Source of the DNA: Cyclobacteriaceae bacterium
Lineage (GTDB): Bacteria; Bacteroidota; Bacteroidia; Cytophagales; Cyclobacteriaceae
Direction: 5' to 3'
DNA length: 64,000 nt
Assembly: GCA_958296015.1 (NCBI GenBank)
Contig: CATQIH010000020.1
Location: 248,001 to 312,000 of the forward strand
Below the pieces are notes generated by a model that saw only the letters and a program-made list of their open reading frames with translations, was not told the DNA's origin and made no database searches. Of the stretch, positions 53,679 through 63,956 are shown in pieces. Numbering within the stretch: the first letter of the stretch is position 1; each line of letters opens with the position of its first letter. The position numbers and the translations under genes were made by a program.

Positions 53679-56600
53679 TTATGGAATGTTCAATATGAAT
53701 TCTACTCGCCGGTTAATCTGATGCTCTTGCTGGGTACAGTTGCCTGGGATAGCACAAGGTTGTAGCAAATTGTTTGCTCCAAAGCTTTCTGTGGCGATTC
53801 GCGTATTTTCCACACCTTGCGAAAGAAGGTATTTGTATACTGTATCAGCACGTTTTTGCGATAGAGATTTGTTATAAGCTTTCGCCCCCTGACTATCAGC
53901 AAAAGCGTGAATGACGAGTGTAAAATCTGCATGTTTCTTCATAACACCAGCTACTTTGTCAAGGGCTTGCTTTGTAGTATCTGTAAGGCCATGCTGATCA
54001 AAATTAAAGGGAATGTTTTTGATAGATGTTATGGCATCAACAGAAGCAGGAGTAATTGTGCTTATAAACCGGTCATACAGTGTATTTTGTACTGCATTGT
54101 TAGACGGGTGGGGCAATACTTTGTTCTCTGTTTTGCTTTTTAGCATACTAACCTTGTCATCTGATACATATTCGTAGAGATTTCCCCTGGTGAAGACATA
54201 CAATTGATTTTTGCCGCTTCTTACGTCAATTACCTCGATATGATCAGCCGTGAAAGCTGGTTCTTGCTTTGTATCGGTTTTTTTAATCACCAATTGTACT
54301 TCTTTGGAAATAGTACCAAATTCCTGCACTGCTTTCACGCCGGTTATTTTCGCATCTTTATGGGAAACCATATGGGTGCTGATGGTATAGCTGTCAGCAT
54401 ATTTTGCTTTCAACAGGAGCTTACCGTGCTCGTCGGCCAGAAACCGCTGTTTTTCTCCTGTTGTTTCATTCAACACCACAACTTCTGCATATGGAACAGG
54501 CTGACGGGTGCTATCATCTATGATGCGGGCTGTGAGGGTTGTATATACAGGCTGAAGCTTCTTAAGAAAAAGTACTACCCGGATTGTATCCTGTTGCGGA
54601 TCGGCCGAGATGATGGATGTGGTATCTTCATAATTGATATGAGAGGTTCTCAAGGTATATTGCTCGCCCGATACAACAGAAAAGAGGGCACTTCCATAAG
54701 AAGTAGTAAACAACTGGCGGGTTTCCTGGATATTTTTGCTCAAACTTATCTTTGAAAATTTGATAGGCTCGTGTGTAGTTTCATCTTTTACTATAACCTG
54801 CATAAATGTTTCTTCCGGAATAACCGATGATGCCTGAATCCTCAGCGTATCAGATTCAGCCCGATCATTGATGGCAAGATTAGGAAGAATAGCTCTGAAA
54901 TTATCTTTCGCTGCCAACACAGAAAGAGTGTCGCCTACTCTGACGGGATATACCACTTCGCCTTTTTCGTTAGCTATCAGCGTCTGTTCTTCTCCTGTCC
55001 GTTTGTTGACGACATATATTTTAGCTTTGGGAAGAGGCTTCTTTGTTTTTGTATGATACACTACCATATGCTGGTTCTTTTGTAAAGGTGCTGCTCTTTG
55101 GAGCAAAACAGTAGCGGTGATTGTATCTGTGCCAGCAAGCGGTTCTGTAGATAGCCGGATAGATTTTTCTCTAAAGCCTGTCGCAGAAATACCCAACAGG
55201 TAATGTTTATCTGCGGTTGCTTTGATGTTGCTTTTACCTTTTAACGAAGTGTAATAAGTAATTTGTTCATGGTTATCATCTTCAACTTTCAGCGTAGCAG
55301 CTTTTACAGGTGCCTCAGAAATGCTGTCCAGTACTGTAATTGCTACAATATATCTCACTGGTTTTGGAGGCTGTACGTGCAGTTGCATTTTCTGAGGTAT
55401 TTCGCCTGCATCGTCTTGTGTTTTAATGTCAGCCAATAATGCCGTCCGGTCATCTTTTTCTCCAACAACCATATAATGATGTTCAGGATTGACCTTCATT
55501 GAAAAGTTTCCCTGTTCGTCTGCTTTCAACTCTGTCTGCTTACCAGTCTGCATATCCAGCACATAGATATCTGTATTCGTCAGAGATTCTTTTTCCTGTA
55601 GATCATAAATATTGCCTGTAATAGAAACTACTGTAGGTTTTTCTTCAACAAGCTGCACTAAAACGGCAATGGTATCTGTCTTAGCTAGTGTGGATACTGT
55701 CACAGATTGAGATGCGTAATATTTTTTATCCACAGCCAGTGCAAACTTCTTATCAGAATCCAGGCTAAACAGTGCTGTGCCGTTGGTCGTAGTGAAGGCA
55801 AACTTAACGTTTTTGCTATCTTCCGAGATATTGATGTGGGCTAATTTTACAGGTTCTTTTGTCTGCTGATCAACTACCTTCATGGCAATGATAGCTTGTT
55901 GGCTTCCTGTATTCTCAAAAAAAATGCCTTCCAGTGCCATTGTTATGACCGGATAATTAGTTTTATCAGGTTCGTTGAAAGACAGGTTCAAAATAAAAGC
56001 ACTTTTATCGCCTTTCTCGCTCATAATTGCATAACTATCGCTATGATTAACTTCAAAGGAGAAGTCTCCGTTGGTATCGCTGTGCAGGTTTTGCTCTTCT
56101 CCTGTTCGCTCATTGATTACATTGACAGAAGCATGCTCTACAGGTTGCCCTGACTCACCATCATATACGTGCCCCCGGGTGACCAGGAAATCAGGTTTTG
56201 CTTTGTGCAAAGTAAGCGATATACGCATGGTATCACCTGCAAAATCTGGCCTTGCTACCACTTCCACCAAAGTGTCTTTGTACTCCTGAAGATGTGTTCT
56301 TATCGCAAAGGACAAAGGATCGGAAATATTGAAATAAGCTTTTCCTGATGAGGAAGTAAAAGCTCTCTGCTCTTTATCATTTTTGCTAAGGTATATGGCC
56401 ACCAGTCTTAGCGGTAGCAGAGTAACACTATCTGCCACAGATATCTCAATCAGCGTTTCTTTTTTGGGTTTCAGAGAGGAGGCCAGCAGTTGAATCTTCT
56501 CCCTTGAAGTTTCTCCGGAAGATTGAATAGTTACATTCGGCAAAAAAGCATGCATATCATCTTTTTCGCCCATCAAAGCGCATACATCTCCACTGGTTGC

Positions 56601-58622
56601 CTCAAAGGCAAATTCCCCATGCTCATCAGCGTACAAAGTCTCATCCTGACCAGTAGTGGCATTTAATATGTAAATTTCTGCATTAGCAATAGGTTCCTGC
56701 GTATTTCTATCATAAATGCCAGCCTGTACAATGCTTGGTTTCCTCTTCATCTTTCTTAGAGGAATAGGAATACTAAGCGTATCCTGTGTAGCAGAAACAT
56801 CAGTTGAGATAGCTACTTTTTTGTCTTCATAATTTACACTTAAAATATCCAACCAGTATTGCTTGCCTCTATAGCCAATGAAATAAATTTTACCTTCCAT
56901 AGAAGAAAATTCTGTTTGCAGTACATCTGTATTTTCAGAAAGTGAGATGGCTGCCAATTTTGCAGCTTCTTTAGTCAAACTGTCAAAAAGAGTAACCTCG
57001 ATGACGAGTTTTTTAAGAGCAAAAGGTGTTTCTGCAGCTAATAGGATACTATCTGCCCGACCAGCAAAATCGCCAGGCTGTATATTAAAGACAAAAACGT
57101 TTTTGTCTTCTTTTTCACCCATAATGGCATACATATCTTCCATTCTTGCCTCAAAAGTGAAATTTCCATGATTGTCAGAGGTTGCATCAGCCTCTTCGCC
57201 AGTTGCTTCATCCATGATGTATATTTGTGCATCGGGCAGGGGCTGGTTTGTTTTTTTGTCATAGATATGGCCTTTCAACCGGACGGTTGCAGGAGCAACA
57301 TCAACCAGGGCAACAGGGCTGTCATTGTCAGCATTGGGTTTGATCTTTATCCAAAACAGATCGTCTTTGTATCCTTGTATTCTGTTGGAAGAAAAGTAAC
57401 CTGTATTTTTTTCGTTCAGGATAAAGCCAAAATCATCGTGCGAAGAATTGAGCGGTACGCCCATATTTTGAGGAACGCCGTCAATCTGCTTTGTGTCCAT
57501 ACTAAATACATCAAGTCCGCCTAGTCCTCCTAATCCGTTAGAAGCAAAGTACAGCATGTCATCCAGCAGAAAAGGAAACATTTCGTCCCCTTCCGTATTA
57601 ATAGCAGGTCCCAGGTTTTTGGGTGCTGTCCATTGGTCGTTTATCCGTTGGCTCACATACAGGTCTGATTGTCCATAGCCGCCCGGCATATCTGAAGCAA
57701 AATATAGTAGATTGCCGTCGTTGCTGATAGCCGGATGGGCCACAGAATATTCATTGCTGTTGAAAGGCAGTGGATTGATGTCGACCCAGGTATTATTTTT
57801 TGACTTCCGGGCTTCAAAAAGCTTGAGCGTTTTGTTTTTTTTATCGGCAGATACTTCTGCATTGTTTCTGTTGAAAATTATGCTCTGTTCGTCATGAAAG
57901 AAAGTTGCCGGGCCTTCGTGGTACTTTGTGTTAAGTATATGAGACATTTTTACAGGACTTGATAACACCTCGTTGGTATCAAGCTCGCTGTAGTAGAGGT
58001 CAAAGAAGGCACCTTGATCTGCTACTGAGACGTAATTCAACGAAGTTTTTGTTTGGCGCGCAGAAATAAAAGCCAGCCCTTTCTGGTAGAAGATAGGGCC
58101 AAAATCAGAATAAGCAGAGTTGAGGGACAATCTGCTGATCTGGTAGCTGGCTGAGTCTTTATAAAAAGTATCGAGATGAGCAATGGCTTCCAGTTGAAAT
58201 TTTGCCCGCCGGTCGTTGGGAACAGTGCGCAGGTATTTCTCAAACCATGTGCTTGCCTTCTCATAATCTTCTGTGGAAGCCAGTGCCTGGGCATATTGCA
58301 GTTGGTGTATGGGGGCTATACGATCATTGTGTTGCAATGCCTGCGCATACCATACAACAGCCTGCTCCGGTTCATTGAGTTTTGTATAACAGGTAGCAAT
58401 AATCAACCTGGCTTCTTCATGCTGAGGGTTTTTCTCGAGCACTCGCTGATACATTTCTATAGCTTCAGTATAAGCACCTTTGTCAAACAATGCCGTTGCT
58501 CTTTTTTCTGCACTTCTCAGATTGGTTGAAATGCTTCTGTGTTGTGCTGCAAGCTCAGTATAGAAAAAAGAACCTGACATTATAAGGAATACAACAACTG
58601 ATGTAAAAATGCGTGTGCTCAT
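53679..58622 (-). CDS. Giant OmpA-family protein with TPR, PD40 propeller and 11 alternating Ig-like modules (PorE-like)
   Basis: 1647 residues from the ATG at 58620-58622, which starts a signal peptide (FTSVVVFLIMSGSFFYTELAAQ); a longer frame upstream overlaps the porP gene. Order: TPR repeats (~30-160), a PD40/WD40-like propeller (~190-440, with AISNDGNLLYFASDMPGGYG), then six carboxypeptidase-regulatory-like modules (signature YD..T.QP...A.IYI.N..TGE, ending GEK.D..AF) alternating with five related modules, and a C-terminal OmpA domain with HAFADSQGAKAYNKSLSQKRA and INRRVEFILNIP that should bind peptidoglycan. PorE-type proteins anchor T9SS/gliding machinery. Start is 1 base after porP stop. 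Confidence 0.85.
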   Translation of the reverse strand: MSTRIFTSVVVFLIMSGSFFYTELAAQHRSISTNLRSAEKRATALFDKGAYTEAIEMYQRVLEKNPQHEEARLIIATCYTKLNEPEQAVVWYAQALQHNDRIAPIHQLQYAQALASTEDYEKASTWFEKYLRTVPNDRRAKFQLEAIAHLDTFYKDSASYQISRLSLNSAYSDFGPIFYQKGLAFISARQTKTSLNYVSVADQGAFFDLYYSELDTNEVLSSPVKMSHILNTKYHEGPATFFHDEQSIIFNRNNAEVSADKKNKTLKLFEARKSKNNTWVDINPLPFNSNEYSVAHPAISNDGNLLYFASDMPGGYGQSDLYVSQRINDQWTAPKNLGPAINTEGDEMFPFLLDDMLYFASNGLGGLGGLDVFSMDTKQIDGVPQNMGVPLNSSHDDFGFILNEKNTGYFSSNRIQGYKDDLFWIKIKPNADNDSPVALVDVAPATVRLKGHIYDKKTNQPLPDAQIYIMDEATGEEADATSDNHGNFTFEARMEDMYAIMGEKEDKNVFVFNIQPGDFAGRADSILLAAETPFALKKLVIEVTLFDSLTKEAAKLAAISLSENTDVLQTEFSSMEGKIYFIGYRGKQYWLDILSVNYEDKKVAISTDVSATQDTLSIPIPLRKMKRKPSIVQAGIYDRNTQEPIANAEIYILNATTGQDETLYADEHGEFAFEATSGDVCALMGEKDDMHAFLPNVTIQSSGETSREKIQLLASSLKPKKETLIEISVADSVTLLPLRLVAIYLSKNDKEQRAFTSSSGKAYFNISDPLSFAIRTHLQEYKDTLVEVVARPDFAGDTMRISLTLHKAKPDFLVTRGHVYDGESGQPVEHASVNVINERTGEEQNLHSDTNGDFSFEVNHSDSYAIMSEKGDKSAFILNLSFNEPDKTNYPVITMALEGIFFENTGSQQAIIAMKVVDQQTKEPVKLAHINISEDSKNVKFAFTTTNGTALFSLDSDKKFALAVDKKYYASQSVTVSTLAKTDTIAVLVQLVEEKPTVVSITGNIYDLQEKESLTNTDIYVLDMQTGKQTELKADEQGNFSMKVNPEHHYMVVGEKDDRTALLADIKTQDDAGEIPQKMQLHVQPPKPVRYIVAITVLDSISEAPVKAATLKVEDDNHEQITYYTSLKGKSNIKATADKHYLLGISATGFREKSIRLSTEPLAGTDTITATVLLQRAAPLQKNQHMVVYHTKTKKPLPKAKIYVVNKRTGEEQTLIANEKGEVVYPVRVGDTLSVLAAKDNFRAILPNLAINDRAESDTLRIQASSVIPEETFMQVIVKDETTHEPIKFSKISLSKNIQETRQLFTTSYGSALFSVVSGEQYTLRTSHINYEDTTSIISADPQQDTIRVVLFLKKLQPVYTTLTARIIDDSTRQPVPYAEVVVLNETTGEKQRFLADEHGKLLLKAKYADSYTISTHMVSHKDAKITGVKAVQEFGTISKEVQLVIKKTDTKQEPAFTADHIEVIDVRSGKNQLYVFTRGNLYEYVSDDKVSMLKSKTENKVLPHPSNNAVQNTLYDRFISTITPASVDAITSIKNIPFNFDQHGLTDTTKQALDKVAGVMKKHADFTLVIHAFADSQGAKAYNKSLSQKRADTVYKYLLSQGVENTRIATESFGANNLLQPCAIPGNCTQQEHQINRRVEFILNIP

Positions 58623-58623
58623 A

Positions 58624-59535
58624 TCAGAAATTCCGTGGTGTAACAAAAGTTGATTTGTAGAAAGTAAAGTTGTAGTTGAGCATAAGCTCATGCGAACCGG
58701 TGCGTAGCCTACCAATGTCAGAAGCAGTAGGAAAATCATAAGAATAGCCCACTCTGAACTGGTCTGTCATCTGTAGTTCCAGCAATGTGCTTAGTGATTC
58801 AAAAGAGCGATAAGAGGCTCCTACCCAAAGTACTTCATGGATGAGCAGATTTGTGTTCAGATCTAATGCCAAAGGTGCTCCTTCCACCATTTTCAATAAT
58901 AAGTTGGGCTTAAGTTTTAACACGCTGTTTAGATCAAATACATAGCCACTATTGATAAAGTAATGCCGTGATAATCTGGATGTTTCACCAATACGGTTGT
59001 TGAGCAGTTGCGGTGAGGCAAATCCTGCATAGAACTTTTCGCTGAAGTAATAAATACCCGCTCCAAAATTGGGATTAATGATGCTGATATCCTGCGCGAA
59101 AGCAGGGTCTTGCATGTTGGGTCCCAGATACAAAGACGCATAACGGGAGCTGTGATTGACAAGCCCGGCTTGCAGGCCCATCGAGAGTTTTCCCTGTCCT
59201 ACAGGTATACGATAAGCATATACAGCATTGATATTATATTGATGCGTAGGTCCAATATGATCGTGGTGAAGCAGAAACCCTAAGCCAACCTTTTGGTTCC
59301 TTGTAGGCGAATGTACTGCCAGCGTCTGCGTATTGGGTGCTCCATCCTGTCCGACCCACTGCTGCCTGACTAAAGTAGTGATACTCATAGATTCATGACT
59401 GCCTGCGTAGGCCGGATTGATGGCCAATCCATTGAACATATATTGCGTAAACAAACCTTGCTGCTGAGCCAGCACCTGCAACTGGACCAAAGCCAGAGTG
59501 AGCAGTAAAGCCGACAGAAATTTAATTGTTTTCAT
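58624..59535 (-). CDS. PorP/SprF family type IX secretion outer-membrane protein
   Basis: 303 residues with a signal peptide (LLLTLALVQLQVLAQ). The diagnostic start of the mature protein is QQGLFTQYMFNGLAINPAYAGSHESMSITTLVRQQWVG, followed by VGLGFLLHHDHIGPTHQYNINAVYAYR. The family forms outer-membrane barrels that partner surface adhesins such as SprB and help their export or attachment. Here it lies directly after the giant adhesin gene (20 bases) and before the OmpA-family gene. Confidence 0.93.
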   Translation of the reverse strand: MKTIKFLSALLLTLALVQLQVLAQQQGLFTQYMFNGLAINPAYAGSHESMSITTLVRQQWVGQDGAPNTQTLAVHSPTRNQKVGLGFLLHHDHIGPTHQYNINAVYAYRIPVGQGKLSMGLQAGLVNHSSRYASLYLGPNMQDPAFAQDISIINPNFGAGIYYFSEKFYAGFASPQLLNNRIGETSRLSRHYFINSGYVFDLNSVLKLKPNLLLKMVEGAPLALDLNTNLLIHEVLWVGASYRSFESLSTLLELQMTDQFRVGYSYDFPTASDIGRLRTGSHELMLNYNFTFYKSTFVTPRNF

Positions 59536-59555
59536 AGTTGGTGTTAATTGCTATG

Positions 59556-62500
59556 TTACCTTTTGAGTACGATATATCCCCTATATGATGGACTGCCATC
59601 ACCCAGGTTGATAATATAGAAGTAGGTTCCGTCGGGCAGTTGATTGTCGCCAACCACGATGCCTTTATTTGATGTTCCTCTCCATACTATATCTATGTTA
59701 TCATATCCTGCTGTGGCAAATACCAGGTTGCCCCACCGGTTGTATACTTCCACTTTGTTTTTGGGGAAATTTTCAACAAGGAAAATTTTCCAGAAATCAT
59801 TATTATTGTCTCCATTGGGAGAGAAGCCTTGTGATATTAATATTTTCTCCACACATGGGTCTTCGCTATCAATATAGTTTGCAATAGCATCGGCATCACA
59901 ATCTTCTATGCCTTCCGCACGGTCAGGCTTCTCATCATTGTCGCTGTCAAGGTCTAGGTAATCAGGCGTGTTATCTTTATCGGTATCTATTGGTTTTTCC
60001 GGATTATTGCCTGCTTCTACCCGATCAGGTATGCCATCGTTGTCCGCATCTGTATCCAGATAGTCTGGCTGGTTATCCATATCCGTATCTACCGGGTTTT
60101 GTGCATCCAAACCGTATTCTACCACATCAGGAATGCCATCCTGATCGCTGTCGTAGGGCAGAATGACGATATAAACTATAGCAGTAGCGCATCCCAAAGA
60201 ATTATCACACACCTGATAAGTAAACTGGTCTGTTCCGTGGAAGTCCTGACCGGGTGTATAAGTAAAATCACCGTTGGCACCGATTACTACTGTGCCATGA
60301 GCAGGAGAGGCCACCGGGGTGGTGTTTACGGTTAGTATTTCGCTTTCTGTATCTGTATCATTGGTTAAAACATTGCCTGAGAAGCTTTCTTTTTCTCTTC
60401 CTATGGCATCGTCTTTTACTGCCAGAGGTACATCGTTGATGGGGTTAATTGTAAGGCTAACCACAACAGTATTTCCATTTACTATACCATCGTTGACTTT
60501 GTAGGTGAAGCTGTCGCTGATAGTCTCCGAGCCATCGTGAATGTACACAAATGAGCCGTCTGCGCGCAACGTTAGAAGACCATGTGAGGGTGCATCAATC
60601 AATACAGCAGTGAGCGTGTCATCTTCTGCGTCTGTATCATTGGTTAACAACCCGGAAGCAACAATATCTAAAGTGTCACCCTCATTCAAAGCATAAGCAT
60701 CTGCTAAGGTGACAGGTACATCATTCACAGGCAATACCACAATACTGACCATCACCGTATCTCCATCCAAGGCCCCGTCGTTGGCCTTGTAGGCGAAACT
60801 GTCTCCTGTCGTTTCCGAGCCATCGTGTGTATAGGTGAAAGACCCATCAATACCAAATATCAGTGTGCCATGAGTAGTTGAGCTTATCAGTATTGCTGAA
60901 AGCGTATTGTTTTCTGCATCCGTATCATTGGCCAATACTCCTGGGGCAGTTTGGTTGAGCGTACCTCCTTCATCCACAGTATAAGTATCTGCCACAGTAA
61001 GAGGTGCGTCATTGACCGGACTAACGGTGAGGCTGACGGTGACGGTATTTCCATCGGCAATGCCGTCATTGACTTTATAAGTGAAGCTATCAGTTGTAGT
61101 CTCCGAGCCGTTGTGAATGTATACAAATGAGCCGTTCGCCTCTAACGTAATTTTACCGTTGACAGGAGGACTGACGATGATGGCATGAATGTTTCCTGAT
61201 GGATCAGCACTTAGCGTTCCTGTGCCAAATACTGCTGGTTTCCTAAAAGCCTGGTCTAAAGAATCTTTCCAAGCCTTCTTCTTATCTCTTCCACCGCCAT
61301 TGTCGTCATCATTGACGTGAATATCAATGCCAATCAGGTTATCAGCAGAAGGAATAGTGCCGATGGTTGACCAAGGTATGCTGATCTCCATGATGTATCC
61401 ACCAGTCCGATCCAACTGTGCAAAAGAAACTCCTGTAATATTATTTTTGCTATATTCCATGGGCGCGTTATCTCCCCAGCCAAACACCCATTGGAAAGTA
61501 TTGGCATCGTAACTAGACCCTTTATTATTGTTTCCATCAATATAGATCTCAACACCGTCGTCTTCCCAGTTTTCAGGAGAATCGTTGATGAGTATATCAT
61601 CCTGTACTTCCGCCAATATATACAAATTGTTGTCGTCCCACATCACCTGGTAGGTGGCTGCTAAATCTTCTGTAGATAAAATTGGCGCAGAAGAGAGAGT
61701 AATTTTATTGAGGGTATAACGTGTAGCGTAGTCCCAGGCACCTTCTATATTTCCGTCGACCACCACAGGAGTCAACGTTCGTGCGATGACCAGACTATCA
61801 TCAGCATCATAATCATTGGCAAGTACTCCGGAAACTGATAACTTCAGAGTATCCCCTTCGTCTACCACATAGGCATCTTCCACGGCTACAGGTAAGTCAT
61901 TGACTGGATTGACGTTGATCAATACGGTAGCAATGTTACTGTCTTCGGTATAATCGTTGGCTTTATAAGTGAAGCTGTCGGTAGTAGTTTCCGAGCTGTT
62001 GTGGATGTATACAAATGAACCGTCAGCGTTAAAAGTGATCGTACCATTGTGAGGCGGCGTGACCAATGTAGCCGATAAATCGCCCAAAGGTGCTACATGC
62101 AAACGGCCTGTGCCAAAGAGATAAGGATACAAATGAGCTCCGTCAAGAGTTTCGTGCCAGGTAATTTTGGCATCTCTGTTGCCTCCATCATCATCGTCAC
62201 TCACTTGCACATCAATACCTATCAGCGCATCTGCTGAAGGTGTGCTTCCAATCAGGGTATTCCAGGGAATGCTGATTTCCATAGAATAACCTTCGGAACG
62301 ATTAGCAGATACAAAAGAAACACCGGCAATGCTATTGTGTTTGTATTCTATCGGAACATCATCTCCCCATCCAAAAATATACTGAAAATCGTCTGCATCA
62401 TAACTGCTAGCTTTGTTGTTGTTACCATCAATATATACTTCTATACCATCATCATTGAAACTGGTGCCTGAATCATTAATCTTGATATCATCAGTTACTT

Positions 62501-63956
62501 CCACCAATAAATAGAGGTAATTGTCATCCCACATGGCTTTGAAAGTAGCTGATATATCTTCGCTGGAGGAAACGCTTCCTACCCGCAGATTATTCAAAGT
62601 ATAAGCAGTAGCGTTTGCCCAGCTTTCATCTATCGTGCCGTCTATGATGACCGGCGTGGCAGCTCTGGTAATCACCAGATTATTGTCAGGATCGTAGTCA
62701 TTGGTAAGTACACCATGAACAGGCAGCATAAGCGTATCGCCTTCATCTATGGTGTAGGTGTCGTCTACGGCTACAGGCGCATCATTGATTGGTGTGATTA
62801 TGATAGTTCTTTCTGCTGCCTGGCTATAATGGCTACCATCTTTTACAGAAAAGCTTATTTTTCTGTTAAAAGTATAGGGATTAGCTGTATTGAGGTTTTG
62901 GTATTTGACGGTGCGCAAGGCATTCTGATAATCAGCAATGGAGGCAACACCAGTGAGTGTCATCACACCTTCTGTGTTGTCCCAGGTTCCAGTGATGCCA
63001 TTTGCATTGGTGAAGGTGAGTATGTCTTCACTCTTCACATAATTTTGCGCGATTTTGACAACAGCACTGTCCAGCATTGCATTGTCTGCATCTCTGATTT
63101 TCAGGTTAGAAGTGATGGCAACGGCAGCCTGTCCTTCTGTATAATTCAGGGGTGATGACTCTATGGATGAAAGCACCGGCAAATTGTTGAACACAATGTT
63201 ACAAACCGTTTGCTCTGCACCATTGGTATTGGTGCCGCCAGTGAGTCCCCAATATATGTTTTCAGGATTGCCTCCAAATATATAGTCAATAATATTACTG
63301 ACATAAGTAGCCCGCAATTGTCCATCGAAGTAAACCTTAAGTTTGTTGCTAGGTGCTGGCATCCAGGAGATTTTCACACTATGATCCAGGCCATCTTCTA
63401 CATTGTCTCCTGCCAGAGTCATAGGAAAAGGGCCTAGTTCTTTCAGGTCAACAGAGTTTCCGTGCTTAAATATGGAAATATGGTCTTCGGGCAGGTCCTG
63501 GATGCCGCTTTCCTTTATATCAAACTCTACGGAAAGAGATGGTTTAACATCTCTCATTCCAAAGGCCGAATTACCCAATGCGCTTTTTCCTCTGCTATCT
63601 CTTTGTATAGAAAAAGTCATTCCATCTGCGCCGGTGTCATCATTGCCGAAATTAAGCGTGAAATTTATCTCAAAAGGATTCACTAGGTTGATGGTGTCTT
63701 TCCGCCAGATGCTGCCATCCACGTTGTTGAGTTTTTCTGTTAGTCTGAAGCAGGCAGGGGATATTTCTTTAGCGTTACCATTGATAACATAGTCTGCATT
63801 TACCTGGCTGGCATTAGATTGCGCTTGCACGGTGGCGGATAATAACAAAAAGAATAAAGCAATTTGAAAAGTTTTCAAGACCTTTAAAACGGATACATTT
63901 CCTTGCTTTATAAGGGACACAGATAAGTGTACGTATTGTATTTTTGCTGCCTTCAT
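59556..63956 (-). CDS. Giant surface adhesin with lectin, nested CBM9, cadherin-like, TSP3 and gliding-motility C-terminal domains
   Basis: 1466 residues. A signal peptide (IALFFLLLSATVQAQ) follows a long basic N-terminus. Order: L-type lectin domain (~50-260), a repeat of the CalX/cadherin kind (~265-385), then five cadherin-like repeats with the form V.DTY.VDEG.TL...GVL.ND.D ... GSFVYIHDGSET..DSFTYK.ND. In the first two repeats a CBM9/DOMON-like domain (~434-620 and ~730-912) is inserted. Acidic thrombospondin type 3 calcium-binding repeats (~1269-1370, DTDADNDGIPD) and a type B T9SS gliding C-terminal domain (FSPNGDNNNDFWKIF ... YNRWGNLVF) follow. Exported by T9SS; probably binds polysaccharide. 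Confidence 0.9.
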   Translation of the reverse strand: MKAAKIQYVHLSVSLIKQGNVSVLKVLKTFQIALFFLLLSATVQAQSNASQVNADYVINGNAKEISPACFRLTEKLNNVDGSIWRKDTINLVNPFEINFTLNFGNDDTGADGMTFSIQRDSRGKSALGNSAFGMRDVKPSLSVEFDIKESGIQDLPEDHISIFKHGNSVDLKELGPFPMTLAGDNVEDGLDHSVKISWMPAPSNKLKVYFDGQLRATYVSNIIDYIFGGNPENIYWGLTGGTNTNGAEQTVCNIVFNNLPVLSSIESSPLNYTEGQAAVAITSNLKIRDADNAMLDSAVVKIAQNYVKSEDILTFTNANGITGTWDNTEGVMTLTGVASIADYQNALRTVKYQNLNTANPYTFNRKISFSVKDGSHYSQAAERTIIITPINDAPVAVDDTYTIDEGDTLMLPVHGVLTNDYDPDNNLVITRAATPVIIDGTIDESWANATAYTLNNLRVGSVSSSEDISATFKAMWDDNYLYLLVEVTDDIKINDSGTSFNDDGIEVYIDGNNNKASSYDADDFQYIFGWGDDVPIEYKHNSIAGVSFVSANRSEGYSMEISIPWNTLIGSTPSADALIGIDVQVSDDDDGGNRDAKITWHETLDGAHLYPYLFGTGRLHVAPLGDLSATLVTPPHNGTITFNADGSFVYIHNSSETTTDSFTYKANDYTEDSNIATVLINVNPVNDLPVAVEDAYVVDEGDTLKLSVSGVLANDYDADDSLVIARTLTPVVVDGNIEGAWDYATRYTLNKITLSSAPILSTEDLAATYQVMWDDNNLYILAEVQDDILINDSPENWEDDGVEIYIDGNNNKGSSYDANTFQWVFGWGDNAPMEYSKNNITGVSFAQLDRTGGYIMEISIPWSTIGTIPSADNLIGIDIHVNDDDNGGGRDKKKAWKDSLDQAFRKPAVFGTGTLSADPSGNIHAIIVSPPVNGKITLEANGSFVYIHNGSETTTDSFTYKVNDGIADGNTVTVSLTVSPVNDAPLTVADTYTVDEGGTLNQTAPGVLANDTDAENNTLSAILISSTTHGTLIFGIDGSFTYTHDGSETTGDSFAYKANDGALDGDTVMVSIVVLPVNDVPVTLADAYALNEGDTLDIVASGLLTNDTDAEDDTLTAVLIDAPSHGLLTLRADGSFVYIHDGSETISDSFTYKVNDGIVNGNTVVVSLTINPINDVPLAVKDDAIGREKESFSGNVLTNDTDTESEILTVNTTPVASPAHGTVVIGANGDFTYTPGQDFHGTDQFTYQVCDNSLGCATAIVYIVILPYDSDQDGIPDVVEYGLDAQNPVDTDMDNQPDYLDTDADNDGIPDRVEAGNNPEKPIDTDKDNTPDYLDLDSDNDEKPDRAEGIEDCDADAIANYIDSEDPCVEKILISQGFSPNGDNNNDFWKIFLVENFPKNKVEVYNRWGNLVFATAGYDNIDIVWRGTSNKGIVVGDNQLPDGTYFYIINLGDGSPSYRGYIVLKR

